Origin: CAYVQU01 sp964453155
GTDB lineage: Bacteria > Chloroflexota > Anaerolineae > Anaerolineales > UBA11858
Direction: 5' to 3'
DNA length: 55,384 nucleotides
Assembly: GCA_964453155.1 (NCBI GenBank)
Contig: CAYVQU010000011.1
Coordinates: 1-55,384 of the forward strand
Of this stretch, positions 32,886 through 41,310 are shown in pieces. Position 1 is the first letter of the stretch, and every line of letters starts with the position of its first letter. Made by a program: the position numbers and the translations under genes. Under the pieces are notes generated by a model. The model made no database searches and had not been told where the DNA came from. It saw only the letters and a program-made list of their open reading frames with translations.

Positions 32886-34184
32886 ATGACGAATATCTCC
32901 CTGGCTTACGCCCAACAACTCGACTCGCTCGATTCCCTGGCTCATTTTCGGGATCGATTTGTCATTACCGATCTCAATACGATCTACTTAGATGGTAATT
33001 CTCTTGGCCGCTTGCCGAAATCCACGATTCCACACTTACAAACCGTCGTCGAAGGTCAATGGGGGGATCGTCTGATCCGCAGTTGGAACGAGGGCTGGGT
33101 CGCGGCCCCCGACCGTTTGGGGGGGAAAATTGCAAGACTAATTGGTGCCCAACCCAACGAAGTCCTGCTGACCGACTCGACCTCGGCGAATCTATTCAAA
33201 TTGGCCGTCGCCGCCGTCCGCTCCCGACCCCAGCGGACCAAAATCGTCAGCGACGTCTTCAATTTTCCCTCCGACCTGTATATTTTTCAGGGGATCATCG
33301 ACTTATTAGGGTCTCGGCATCAACTCGAATTGATCCCGTCGCGCGATAACATCCATATCCACCCTGAAGATGTTACTGCCGCACTAGACGATGATACGGC
33401 CCTGCTTAGCCTGACCCATGTGGCCTTCAAAAGCGCCTTCCGTTACGACCTGGCGGCTGTTACCGCACAGGCCCAAGCCAGCGCTGCGGTGACCCTTTGG
33501 GATTTATCCCACTCCGTCGGCGCGGTACCGCTCGAACTTAATGCCTGGAATGTTGACCTGGCCATTGGCTGCACGTATAAATATCTTAACGGCGGCCCCG
33601 GTTCACCCGCGTTTGTCTATGTTCGCCGGGATTTACAAAAGAAACTCATGCAGCCGATTTGGGGGTGGTTTGCCTCCCAAAAGCCGTTCGATTTTGATCT
33701 CGACTTTACCCCCGCTGATGATATTCAGCGCTTCCGGGTTGGAACCGCGCCCATGCTCTCCTTACTGGCCTTGGAACCGGCTGTAGATATTCATCTTGAG
33801 GCTGGTATGACTGCCCTTTGGAAAAAATCGGTCGCTCAAACCCAATATCTCCTCGACCTGGCCCGAGCGTGGCTGCTGCCCCTGGGGTTTGATCTCGGCT
33901 CACCGGAGAATCCCGATTTACGCGGCTCCCATATTTCTCTGCGTCACCCCGAAGCCTACCGTATCAACCGGGCGCTGATCGATCCGGTTCTCAACGGAGA
34001 TTCACGAGCAGGACAGGTTGTCCGCGTCATCCCCGATTTCCGCGCGCCCGATAATATCCGTTTAGGGGTTGCCCCACTTTACAATACTTTCACTGAAATT
34101 CATCAAGCTCTCGAACGGATCCGGGTTATTGTGGCCGAGCAGATATATAAGCAGTATTCAGAAGAAAGATTGGCGGTAACATAA
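32886..34184 (+). CDS. kynU: Kynureninase
   Basis: A 432-residue PLP enzyme that cleaves L-kynurenine to anthranilate and alanine. The N-terminal block YLDGNSLGRLP is diagnostic. The following GDRLIRSWNEGWVAAPDRLGGKIARLIGA, LTDSTSANLFK and the lysine block AIGCTYKYLNGGPGSPAF (PLP Lys) fit KynU. The C-terminal RVIPDFRAPDNIRLGVAPLYN is also typical. It is one base downstream of the SGNH hydrolase. No tryptophan dioxygenase is in the window. Confidence 0.94.
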   Translation: MTNISLAYAQQLDSLDSLAHFRDRFVITDLNTIYLDGNSLGRLPKSTIPHLQTVVEGQWGDRLIRSWNEGWVAAPDRLGGKIARLIGAQPNEVLLTDSTSANLFKLAVAAVRSRPQRTKIVSDVFNFPSDLYIFQGIIDLLGSRHQLELIPSRDNIHIHPEDVTAALDDDTALLSLTHVAFKSAFRYDLAAVTAQAQASAAVTLWDLSHSVGAVPLELNAWNVDLAIGCTYKYLNGGPGSPAFVYVRRDLQKKLMQPIWGWFASQKPFDFDLDFTPADDIQRFRVGTAPMLSLLALEPAVDIHLEAGMTALWKKSVAQTQYLLDLARAWLLPLGFDLGSPENPDLRGSHISLRHPEAYRINRALIDPVLNGDSRAGQVVRVIPDFRAPDNIRLGVAPLYNTFTEIHQALERIRVIVAEQIYKQYSEERLAVT

Positions 34185-34256
34185 TCGTTGTTGTGAGTTG
34201 CGGGTTATGAGTACAATGGTTACTCCAGCAACTCACCGCCCTCACCCCCTCTACCC

Positions 34257-35189
34257 TCAACCCTTATAAACATCCGTACTGAGATATTTCAGCCCCGAAT
34301 CAACCATCAGGGTCACAACCGTGGCCTCGGGGCCCAGTTTTCTGGCAATTTCAATCGCCGCCAGAACATTGGCGCCTGATGAAGTTCCGGCGAACAGCCC
34401 TTCTTCCTTTGACAGGCGACGGGCCATTGCTTTGGCAGCGGCGGTGTTGATTGGGATGATATCGTCGATCAAAGATGGCTCCCACAGTGGGGGTGTGTAA
34501 CCAATCCCAACGCCTTCAATTTTATGCGGACCAGGTTGGCCTCCGTTCAACACCGCCGATTCCCCTGGTTCAACCGCGATAATTTGGATATCGGCGCGGA
34601 AATCCTTTAATTTCGTAGCGACCCCGCGGGATGAGGCTCCCGTGCCAACCGAATGAACAAACGCATCCACCTGCCGATCGGTTTGAGCCCAAATTTCATC
34701 AGCCAGGGGGTAATAACCGGCAATACTATCGACATTGTTGAGTTGATCGGTCCAATAGGTGTTGGGCTGCTGGGCAACTTTTTCGGCCGCAGCGATCATA
34801 TCTAAGATTAGCTTTTTCGTCGTCAACCCACCCTCGCTGGGAACCAGGGTGAGTTCGGCCCCAAACGCGGTCATTTGATTGAGTTTTTCAGGGCTAAAGG
34901 CATCTGACGTGATGATTTTTAGATGATAACCCTGTGCCACACAGACTAAGGCCAATGAAATACCGGTGCTGCCGCCAGTATATTCCACAATTGTGTCCCC
35001 CGGTTTCAAGCGGCCATCGGCCTCAGCGCCAGCGATCATGGCTTGCGCCATGCGGTCTTTCATGCTGCCAGTTGGGTTTTCCCACTCGAGCTTGACCAAA
35101 ATTTTGGCACAGTCGGGCGGCACAACCTTCTGTAGTTGGACCATAGATGTTTTTCCAATGGCCTGGAGTACGTTGCGACCAAGATTCAT
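34257..35189 (-). CDS. Cysteine synthase family PLP enzyme
   Basis: A 310-residue fold-type II PLP enzyme of the O-acetylserine sulfhydrylase/cystathionine beta-synthase family. The PLP lysine is in ENPTGSMKDRMA. The phosphate loop is YTGGSTGISLALV (a variant of the SGNTG motif), and GTSSGANVLAAI is the C-terminal conserved block. PLTGSTS-type domains of CBS are absent. It could make cysteine or be a threonine/serine-type synthase. The start at 35189 is chosen because AGGAGA sits 7 nt away; the ATG at 35195 would be too close. Confidence 0.88.
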   Translation of the reverse strand: MNLGRNVLQAIGKTSMVQLQKVVPPDCAKILVKLEWENPTGSMKDRMAQAMIAGAEADGRLKPGDTIVEYTGGSTGISLALVCVAQGYHLKIITSDAFSPEKLNQMTAFGAELTLVPSEGGLTTKKLILDMIAAAEKVAQQPNTYWTDQLNNVDSIAGYYPLADEIWAQTDRQVDAFVHSVGTGASSRGVATKLKDFRADIQIIAVEPGESAVLNGGQPGPHKIEGVGIGYTPPLWEPSLIDDIIPINTAAAKAMARRLSKEEGLFAGTSSGANVLAAIEIARKLGPEATVVTLMVDSGLKYLSTDVYKG

Positions 35190-35270
35190 TATCATTCTCC
35201 TAAAAATCTATTTAAGACCATATCCGAAGAGGCATCAACCGACGCTGGATTGAATTCTCGTGAGTCGAAA

Positions 35271-35380
35271 GCAGTTTTCGGAGAGAATCTTGAAATAGAA
35301 ATTCAGTTCAAACCGAAAACTGCTCAGGTGTGGCGGTAGATTTTGCCTGTTTTATATAAAAGCACAAACCGCCACACACT
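35271..35380. repeat. Bipartite hairpin element, copy E3
   Basis: Hairpin 1 is GCAGTTTTCGG (35271-35281) with CCGAAAACTGC (35313-35323), perfect. Hairpin 2 is GTGTGGCGGT (35328-35337) with ACCGCCACAC (35368-35377), perfect. Hairpin 2 ends at the stop codon of the minus-strand SEDS fusion gene (35380-35382), which forms the edge of the element. Confidence 0.85.
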
Positions 35381-37803
35381 TAGTCTGCCAAAATCGATTT
35401 CCCAATGGTTGCTGCTAATTCCAAATCTGCGGTTTCCAATACAACCACGACGACTACCGCTTGTTCAAAATCTCCCCCGACAAACCAGGTCAAATCTTCG
35501 CCAGGAGGTATGACCGTTGTTTGCCAGGTTGTCGCGGTCGAACTGAGCGGGGCCAGCAGGTTGTGACTCACCTCCGGTGTAAGCAAGGTTGTTTCAGCTT
35601 CGAGGGCCGGCAGCAGCAGCCATCCACCGAGTGGATTGGCAACCATTAGGGCAATTTTGGGAGGTGGTTGAACACCACCGTTGGTGAGGGTCGCGGCAGC
35701 CAGCGCCATCTCGAGGGGTGCGGCCTCTGCTGGACGGGCCGAATCGACCAGCGGCAGCCGCAAAGCGGGGATTTCTTGCGGGGTGCTGCCTAGCAATAAG
35801 TCGGCCAGTTCACCGGTAGAATAGCGCCCCTGGGTCACGCGGTTGATCAGCGGGGCCTGGGGGTCCGTGATCAATGCGTCCCATTTTTTATCTAAGTGAT
35901 TAGCATCATAAGTGGGGTGGGAGACTAAAGCCAAAATCTCGCCGTTTTTAGCGTTTAGAACGATCAGCGCACCGGCCTGTTCCTGAAGTAATTCATCGGA
36001 CCGCAGTTGCAGGTCTAGGTCCAGTGTTAACCGAACCTCCAGACCCGGGGGCGGTTGTCCGTAAAGTAAATGGTGCCACCAGATTGTCAGCGCGTCATAT
36101 CCTTGGGTGCCGCGCAAATAGGCATCTAGGCTGGCCTCCAAACCCGATTGTCCGTAAACTGGATGGTTGTAACCCAATACCGGGCTGAGTGTGGGGACCG
36201 TTACCCGCCGAGAATATTCACCTGGTTCACCATTGGTGATCGCTAGTGGGGTGCCATTCCGATCCAGTAGTTCGCCGCGGGCCACAAACCGGTCGGCAAT
36301 TGATCGGCGCGCGTTGTCCGTTCGGGTCAGCAAGTCTGGGCCGCGCCCAATGGCCCACCAACCGGCGATGAGCGCGGTCGCCCCTAAGGCCAAGAGTAAG
36401 AGCGTGGATAAATTTGCGATTGGGCTGAGTGCGAGGCGTGACGGGGGAAGCGGGCTTCTATCTCTTACCACGTGACCCCTGACACTTTCTTCCGCGGATG
36501 TGCTGATTTTGAGCAAAATTAACCCAATTACAAAAGAAACCAATAGCGACGATCCCCCATACGATACGAATGGCAAGGTTACCCCGGTGAGGGGCAGCAA
36601 GCGCAAGTTGCCACCAATGATTAGGATGCTTTGGGCCGCGAGGAAAGCAGTCAGCCCGGCCGCTAAATAGCGTTGGAAAGGATTTGCCGCATGGAAAGAA
36701 ATTCGTACCCCGCGTTGGATTAGTAAACCCAACACCGTCAAAAAACCAATTACCCCCAGGAAACCGGTTTCCTCCGCGATCGAAGCGAAAATGAAATCTG
36801 AGTGGGCCACCGGCACTAAACCAGGGCTCCCCAAGCCTGGTCCCCGACCAAGCAGACCCCCGTTGGCCACGGAGAGCAGTGACTGAACAATCTGATATGA
36901 GCGCCCGGCCGGGTCCAACCAGGGATTGAGCCAGGCATCGACCCGAATCCGGATGACATCAAAGACTACATAGCCCAGCAGACCGGCCCCAGCCAAGGTC
37001 CCCGTACTCACCACTGGCACCCACCGCCAGCCCGTCGCTAAATAGACCATAACGGAATACAGGAAGATAAAAATGGAGGCGGTACCTAAATCCCTCTGCA
37101 CCAGGAGTAGCAGCAAGGCAATCCCCGTCATGAGGATGGTTGGGACTAGAATTTGTAATTGGGGGCCGTGAAATGTGAAACGGAAAGCCTGAGCCCCTGA
37201 GCCCCTGCCCCCTAATAGACCCTGCCAGTCTGCAAAATACGCTGCTAGGTAAATCACTAACAGTAGTTTGAGGGGTTCTGAAGGCTGCAAGAAGACGCCG
37301 CCGCCTCCTAACCATAGCCGGGGACCAATGCCCATCGGGTTAGTCCCGAAGATCAGGGTCAGCGCCGTCAGGAGCAGGCCGCTGGTCAACCAGAGATATT
37401 TATACCGGCGGAGAAAATTCAAATTTGCGGGGAGCCGCAGGCCAAAACCAAACACAGCCAACGCGATTGCCACCCAAATTGTCTGCCGCAAGCCGAATGC
37501 GGGGGTCAATCGCCAGATTGCAAGCAGTCCCCAGCCGGTCAGCATGGCAATAAGCGGTAAAAGGTAAGGATCGTGCCTTGGGACGTAATGATCTGCGAAG
37601 TATTTGACGATTACAAAGCCCCCCAACCAGACTACGAATCCGATCCAGTGAGAAAAATTATACGTTATCGCCCAAGAGCGATTGCGAGCCGCGGGAGCCA
37701 GGGTCAAACTGAGGGCGTAGAGGCCCACAAAGAGGGCTGCGACCCCCAAAAGTCTGATAGGTTGGCGCTGATTATTTCTTGGCAGCTTCAAGGGCGGCCT
37801 CAT
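35380..37803 (-). CDS. SEDS (FtsW/RodA-type) glycosyltransferase fused to a degenerate PBP-like domain
   Basis: An 807-residue fusion. Residues 1-435 or so are a SEDS polymerase with about ten membrane segments: QPSEPLKL (173-180), the catalytic-region RDLGTASIF (237-245) and FVSYGGSSLL (412-421). After a short linker and one more membrane segment, the C-terminal part resembles a class B PBP: ARGELLDRNGTPLA (508-521), LTLDLDLQLR, GALIVLNAKNGEILALVSHPTYD and NRVTQGRYSTGELAD (654-668). The catalytic S-x-x-K of transpeptidases, normally PGS-x-x-K at this place, is replaced by STGELAD, and the SxN and KTG motifs are not found. So it looks like a SEDS polymerase with an inactive PBP-like partner domain. 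The start is uncertain: 37803 is used, and it overlaps the upstream PilZ gene by about 31 bp. Confidence 0.88.
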   Translation of the reverse strand: MRPPLKLPRNNQRQPIRLLGVAALFVGLYALSLTLAPAARNRSWAITYNFSHWIGFVVWLGGFVIVKYFADHYVPRHDPYLLPLIAMLTGWGLLAIWRLTPAFGLRQTIWVAIALAVFGFGLRLPANLNFLRRYKYLWLTSGLLLTALTLIFGTNPMGIGPRLWLGGGGVFLQPSEPLKLLLVIYLAAYFADWQGLLGGRGSGAQAFRFTFHGPQLQILVPTILMTGIALLLLLVQRDLGTASIFIFLYSVMVYLATGWRWVPVVSTGTLAGAGLLGYVVFDVIRIRVDAWLNPWLDPAGRSYQIVQSLLSVANGGLLGRGPGLGSPGLVPVAHSDFIFASIAEETGFLGVIGFLTVLGLLIQRGVRISFHAANPFQRYLAAGLTAFLAAQSILIIGGNLRLLPLTGVTLPFVSYGGSSLLVSFVIGLILLKISTSAEESVRGHVVRDRSPLPPSRLALSPIANLSTLLLLALGATALIAGWWAIGRGPDLLTRTDNARRSIADRFVARGELLDRNGTPLAITNGEPGEYSRRVTVPTLSPVLGYNHPVYGQSGLEASLDAYLRGTQGYDALTIWWHHLLYGQPPPGLEVRLTLDLDLQLRSDELLQEQAGALIVLNAKNGEILALVSHPTYDANHLDKKWDALITDPQAPLINRVTQGRYSTGELADLLLGSTPQEIPALRLPLVDSARPAEAAPLEMALAAATLTNGGVQPPPKIALMVANPLGGWLLLPALEAETTLLTPEVSHNLLAPLSSTATTWQTTVIPPGEDLTWFVGGDFEQAVVVVVVLETADLELAATIGKSILAD

Positions 37804-38455
37804 ACCGAGAGCGGAGCTCACGATGGATTTCAGCCCGGCGGTGGGTGATAAACCGGGCAATCACCACCGGAATAGTGACTTCGAGAGCAAACCGAACTGC
37901 CAACCGGTAGGCATTTTCTTCCGGGGTAATCGAAATAATTGTTCCCATCGGGTTGACCAATTTACCCATCAGCTTCACGGCCAGGCGAACATCATCCCTG
38001 ACTTTTAGCGGTTCGGTTCCCAAAGTTGGGAGGCGGATCCCAAATCCGGTTAAGGATACATCGAGCATCTCACCGGTGATCGTTTGATCTTCACGGGTAA
38101 TTTCTAGCGGTATCGGTTCTGGTGGTTCGACGCGCACAATGGTGCGCACCCCGAAACCTCGGTCGGTGTAGGTAAAATTTGAAAGCGTTACTGTTCCGGT
38201 TGCGATGTCGAAGGTTACGATCTTGGCCGAAATAGCCAATCCATTTCGTTCTTCCAAAATGGTGGTATTCAGCTCCCATTGCAGACAAATCGCTGAAGGA
38301 TGATCCACCTTAAATTTCACCTGATCTCCCCCAATTTTGAGCAGGGTGGCCTTGTAAACTAGGGGAATCCCCTTGTAAATGTTTAAAAATTCAAAGGCCT
38401 CGGGCACATTAACCAAACTGATAAAGTCCGACCGAATTTGGGCGCTGATTGCCAT
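37772..38455 (-). CDS. PilZ-domain protein (c-di-GMP effector candidate)
   Basis: A 227-residue protein with two parts. The first half is a YcgR-like N-terminal beta domain (FLNIYKGIPLVYKATLLKIGGDQVKFKV). The second half is a PilZ domain with the c-di-GMP motif RTIVR (R-x3-R) followed by DVSLTGFG (D-x-S-x-x-G). A basic C-terminal helix (RFITHRRAEIHRELRSRYEAALEAAKK) ends it. Its 3-prime end overlaps the start of the SEDS fusion gene, so it may be co-transcribed and link c-di-GMP to wall synthesis (inference). The ATG at 38455 is chosen over an upstream one at 38500; the Shine-Dalgarno site is weak. Confidence 0.82.
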   Translation of the reverse strand: MAISAQIRSDFISLVNVPEAFEFLNIYKGIPLVYKATLLKIGGDQVKFKVDHPSAICLQWELNTTILEERNGLAISAKIVTFDIATGTVTLSNFTYTDRGFGVRTIVRVEPPEPIPLEITREDQTITGEMLDVSLTGFGIRLPTLGTEPLKVRDDVRLAVKLMGKLVNPMGTIISITPEENAYRLAVRFALEVTIPVVIARFITHRRAEIHRELRSRYEAALEAAKK

Positions 38456-38540
38456 CACAGTACTCGCTTTCTTATGGAAAAATGCGGCTGATAAATTCAA
38501 TGATACCTTATTTTGTGGAGATCGATTGAGAAGATTGCGT

Positions 38541-38552
38541 TACAATTGCGCC
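38541..38552 (+). promoter_or_regulatory. -10 box directly before the glycosylase start
   Basis: TACAAT at 38541-38546 lies 6 nt before a GTG (38553) and 9 nt before the ATG (38556) of the 3-methyladenine glycosylase, with no Shine-Dalgarno site. This suggests a leaderless start, divergent from the PilZ gene. Confidence 0.5.
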
Positions 38553-38555
38553 GTG

Positions 38556-39140
38556 ATGAGCCCCAACCGCTTGGAACGTTCATTTTTTGACCGGGATACC
38601 GTCACGGTCGCGCGCCAATTATTGGGCATGAAGTTGATTAAGCGCGAGGGCTCACGCCGGATTGGGGGGATCATCACCGAAACCGAGGCCTACCGCGGCG
38701 AAGAAGATGATGCCTGTCATGCCCGGGCTGGAAGAACCCCGCGCACCCAGGTGATGTACGGGCCCCCAGGGTTCACCTACGTCTATTTCAACTACGGGAT
38801 TCACTGGCTGCTGAATTTCGTCACCGAAGCCGAGGGGTTTCCAGCCGCCGTACTAATCAGAGGGTTCGAACCCTCCGAAGGTTTAGATATCATTGCTGAT
38901 CGCCGGGTGGGACGGCCCAAATCGCAATGGACCGATGGTCCCGCCAAACTCTGTCAGGCCCTAAATATCGACCAAAATCACAATAACTTCGACAGTTGTC
39001 ACCCCGATTCCCCCATCTTCATCGAAATTGGAGCACCAATTCCAGATTCCCGCGTCACCATTGGCCCCAGAGTGGGTTTTAATAAGGTGTTGGAACCCTG
39101 GAAAAGCATTCCATGGCGATTTAGAGTGATACCAAAATAA
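38556..39140 (+). CDS. DNA-3-methyladenine glycosylase (Mpg/AAG type)
   Basis: A 194-residue base-excision glycosylase of the eukaryote-like AAG family, removing alkylated purines. FFDRDTVTVARQLLGMKL opens the family. ITETEAYRGEEDDACHARAGRTPR carries the catalytic Glu and the HARAGRTPR box. MYGPPGFTYVYFNYGIHWLLNFVT and TDGPAKLCQALNID are conserved. The upstream part of the frame from 38379 overlaps the PilZ gene and is not family-like, so the ATG at 38556 is used (a GTG at 38553 is also possible). Confidence 0.93.
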   Translation: MSPNRLERSFFDRDTVTVARQLLGMKLIKREGSRRIGGIITETEAYRGEEDDACHARAGRTPRTQVMYGPPGFTYVYFNYGIHWLLNFVTEAEGFPAAVLIRGFEPSEGLDIIADRRVGRPKSQWTDGPAKLCQALNIDQNHNNFDSCHPDSPIFIEIGAPIPDSRVTIGPRVGFNKVLEPWKSIPWRFRVIPK

Positions 39141-39294
39141 TAGCGTCAGACCCCAGCATCCCGCAGATCGGAAGAATGAAGATTGTATCGAAGGGTGCGA
39201 GTTTGTAAGATGGCATCCACCCTGCGATACGACCGGAAAAGAACCGGTCGCTCAGGATACTGACCAATTTCAATTAACATTTATGGAGCAATAG
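39141..39294. repeat. Intergenic GTATCGAAGGGTG dyad
   Basis: TGTATCGAAGGGTG (39185-39198) faces CACCCTGCGATACG (39218-39231), followed by the short hairpin GACCGG/CCGGTC (39231-39250 area). This is a REP-like phrase also found at 21220-21350 and 29600-29640. The ATG of etfB follows a GGAG site. Confidence 0.6.
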
Positions 39295-40188
39295 ATGAGC
39301 TATCATTCCATCGTACTTGTCAAACAAGTGCCCGATACCCGTAATGTCACCGGGGAGGTGATGTCGGCGAAGGGCACCATGAACCGCGGGGCGCTGCCGG
39401 CGATCTTCAACCCCGAAGATCTCAACGCTCTGGAAATGGCGCTGGAGGTCAAAGAGCGCTACGGCGGGAGTGTGACCGTCTTGACGATGGGTCCACCCAA
39501 AGCGGCCGAAATCCTGCGAGAGTCCCTGTATCGGGGCGCCGACCGCGTCATTTTGCTGACCGATCGCAAATTCGCGGGCGCCGATACCCAGGCGACCTCA
39601 TATACCTTAAAATGCGCCATCGATAAAATTGGCCAATTCGACTTGATTTTTGCCGGTCGCCAGGCCATTGACGGGGATACGGCGCAGGTCGGCCCACAGG
39701 TCGCTGAAAAACTTAACCTGCCCCAGATCACCTATGCTGATCAGGTGGTTGAAATTGGCGCCGATGGCATTATCGTCCAACGGGCCTTTGATCTCGGCAC
39801 TGAACTCGTCAAATGCACCCTACCCTGCCTGCTGACTGTGGTCGGTTCGGCCAACCGGCCCCGTCCGGCCTCCGCTCGCAAACGAATCGAGTACAAACTG
39901 GCTGCCATCCCGGCCGAATTTCCCGCCCTACTCGAAAAATGGCCGGAATTCGAGACCGAGGCCGCGCTGGAAGAATACTTAGCATCTCGCGACCTGCAAA
40001 TTACCGTCTGGACCACCGCTGATTTGGATGTTGCTGAAGCCCAACTCGGGTTGGGGGGCTCCCCAACCCAGGTACACAAGGTCAATTATGTGGTTCTGGA
40101 AGCCATGGAGAGCAAGGCAATCGAGCCAACGGCAGCCGGAATTCAGGCCCTCATTGATGAATTAGTCAAAGAGTATGTGGTGGGGTAG
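39295..40188 (+). CDS. etfB: Electron transfer flavoprotein, beta subunit
   Basis: A 297-residue EtfB that carries electrons between acyl-CoA dehydrogenases and other redox partners. It opens VLVKQVPDTRNVTGEVMSAKGTMNR and IFNPEDLNALEMALEVKERYGG. Residues 90-98 DRKFAGADT and 121-134 GRQAIDGDTAQVGP are present; as I recall, these motifs are shared with ETFs known or proposed to bifurcate electrons from NADH, which would mean an NADH-binding flavin site here. The C-terminal part is longer than in mitochondrial-type EtfB. It heads an etfB-etfA-acyl-CoA dehydrogenase cluster. Confidence 0.93.
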   Translation: MSYHSIVLVKQVPDTRNVTGEVMSAKGTMNRGALPAIFNPEDLNALEMALEVKERYGGSVTVLTMGPPKAAEILRESLYRGADRVILLTDRKFAGADTQATSYTLKCAIDKIGQFDLIFAGRQAIDGDTAQVGPQVAEKLNLPQITYADQVVEIGADGIIVQRAFDLGTELVKCTLPCLLTVVGSANRPRPASARKRIEYKLAAIPAEFPALLEKWPEFETEAALEEYLASRDLQITVWTTADLDVAEAQLGLGGSPTQVHKVNYVVLEAMESKAIEPTAAGIQALIDELVKEYVVG

Positions 40189-40278
40189 AGACGTGCTGCG
40201 TGCGACGTACGATGTACTGATCGAACAAGTGTACTTCGCACCCCGCACCCCGCACCCCGCACGTTTTCGGAGAAAACT
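40189..40278. repeat. Intergenic CACCCCG tandem words
   Basis: The etfB-etfA gap contains three tandem copies of GCACCCC (about 40240-40261) after mixed words ACGTGCTGCGTGCGACGTACG (about 40192-40212). A GGAGAA site lies just before the etfA ATG. No gene. Confidence 0.45.
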
Positions 40279-41298
40279 ATGTCGAATAGAAACATCTGGG
40301 TTTTTATTGAACAAACCGATGGAGAGATCGCCGAAGTCAGTTTGGAATTATTGGCGAAGGCCGGAGAATTGGCAGAAACGCTGGAGAGCCAGGTTTGGGC
40401 TGTGTTATGCGGTAGTGATATTGCCGAGTTGGCCGAAACTGTTATTCACCATGGGGCCGATAAAGTTTTGGTTGCTGATCACCCTGAACTGGAACTGTAC
40501 CGCACCTTACCCTATAACCGAGTAATTGTAGAATTAATTAAGGCCCACCAACCGTACATCTTCTTATTTGGCGCTTCTCCAGTGGGGCGTGATTTAGCCC
40601 CGCGGGTTGCCAGTGCGGCCGAAGCCGGCCTCACTGCCGATTGCACCGACTTGCAAATTGGGGATTATCTCTACCGTAAAGAGAAGAAAGAATATAAAGA
40701 TTTACTCTACCAAATCCGCCCAGCCTTTGGCGGCAATATCATTGCCACCATTGTCAACCCCAAAACTCGGCCCCAAATGGCGACTGTGCGGGAAGGGGTG
40801 ATGCAGAGCCAGGCGCCCGATACCAGCCGAACCGGGGAGGTTATCACTGTGGAACCCGAGTTTGAGCCGAGTGATTTTGCCCTCCAAGTTTTGAGCCGCG
40901 AGGTCCAGGAGCCGACGGTCAAGCTGAAAGATGCCCCCGTGATTGTCGCCGGTGGTGGCGGGGTGGGTGATTCGGATGAATTCCGGCTGCTCGAAGAATT
41001 GGCCCACATCATGGGTGGGGAAGTGGGGGCCTCAAGGGCGGCCGTCGATTCCGGTCTGATTTCGCACGAACATCAAATCGGGCAGACGGGGACCACCGTC
41101 CGGCCGCGGTTGTATATCGCCGCCGGGATCTCGGGAGCCATCCAACATCGGGCCGGGATGGATGAAGCCAACAAGATCATCGCCATCAACACTGATCCGG
41201 AGGCCCCGATTTTCAGCGTCGCCCACTATAAAATCGTCGGCGATCTCAAAGAAGTCCTGCCCTTGTTGATCCAGGCTTTGCGCGAGAAGGCCAAATAG
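40279..41298 (+). CDS. etfA: Electron transfer flavoprotein, alpha subunit
   Basis: A 339-residue EtfA. The C-terminal FAD-binding domain is canonical: VAGGGGVGDSDEFRLLEELAHIMGGEVGASRAAVDSG, GQTGTTVRPRLYIAAGISGAIQHRAGM, and IIAINTDPEAPIFSVAHYKIVGDLKEVLP. The N-terminal half pairs with EtfB. It is followed after 12 bp by the acyl-CoA dehydrogenase gene, so the proteins are probably made together. Confidence 0.96.
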   Translation: MSNRNIWVFIEQTDGEIAEVSLELLAKAGELAETLESQVWAVLCGSDIAELAETVIHHGADKVLVADHPELELYRTLPYNRVIVELIKAHQPYIFLFGASPVGRDLAPRVASAAEAGLTADCTDLQIGDYLYRKEKKEYKDLLYQIRPAFGGNIIATIVNPKTRPQMATVREGVMQSQAPDTSRTGEVITVEPEFEPSDFALQVLSREVQEPTVKLKDAPVIVAGGGGVGDSDEFRLLEELAHIMGGEVGASRAAVDSGLISHEHQIGQTGTTVRPRLYIAAGISGAIQHRAGMDEANKIIAINTDPEAPIFSVAHYKIVGDLKEVLPLLIQALREKAK

Positions 41299-41310
41299 GC
41301 GGAGATAAAC

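Noticed and set aside
37804..37860. Longer N-terminus of the SEDS fusion (start at 37860)
   Set aside because: This extension overlaps the PilZ C-terminal coding region and adds residues unlike SEDS proteins. The ATG at 37803 is preferred, although with a weak ribosome binding site.
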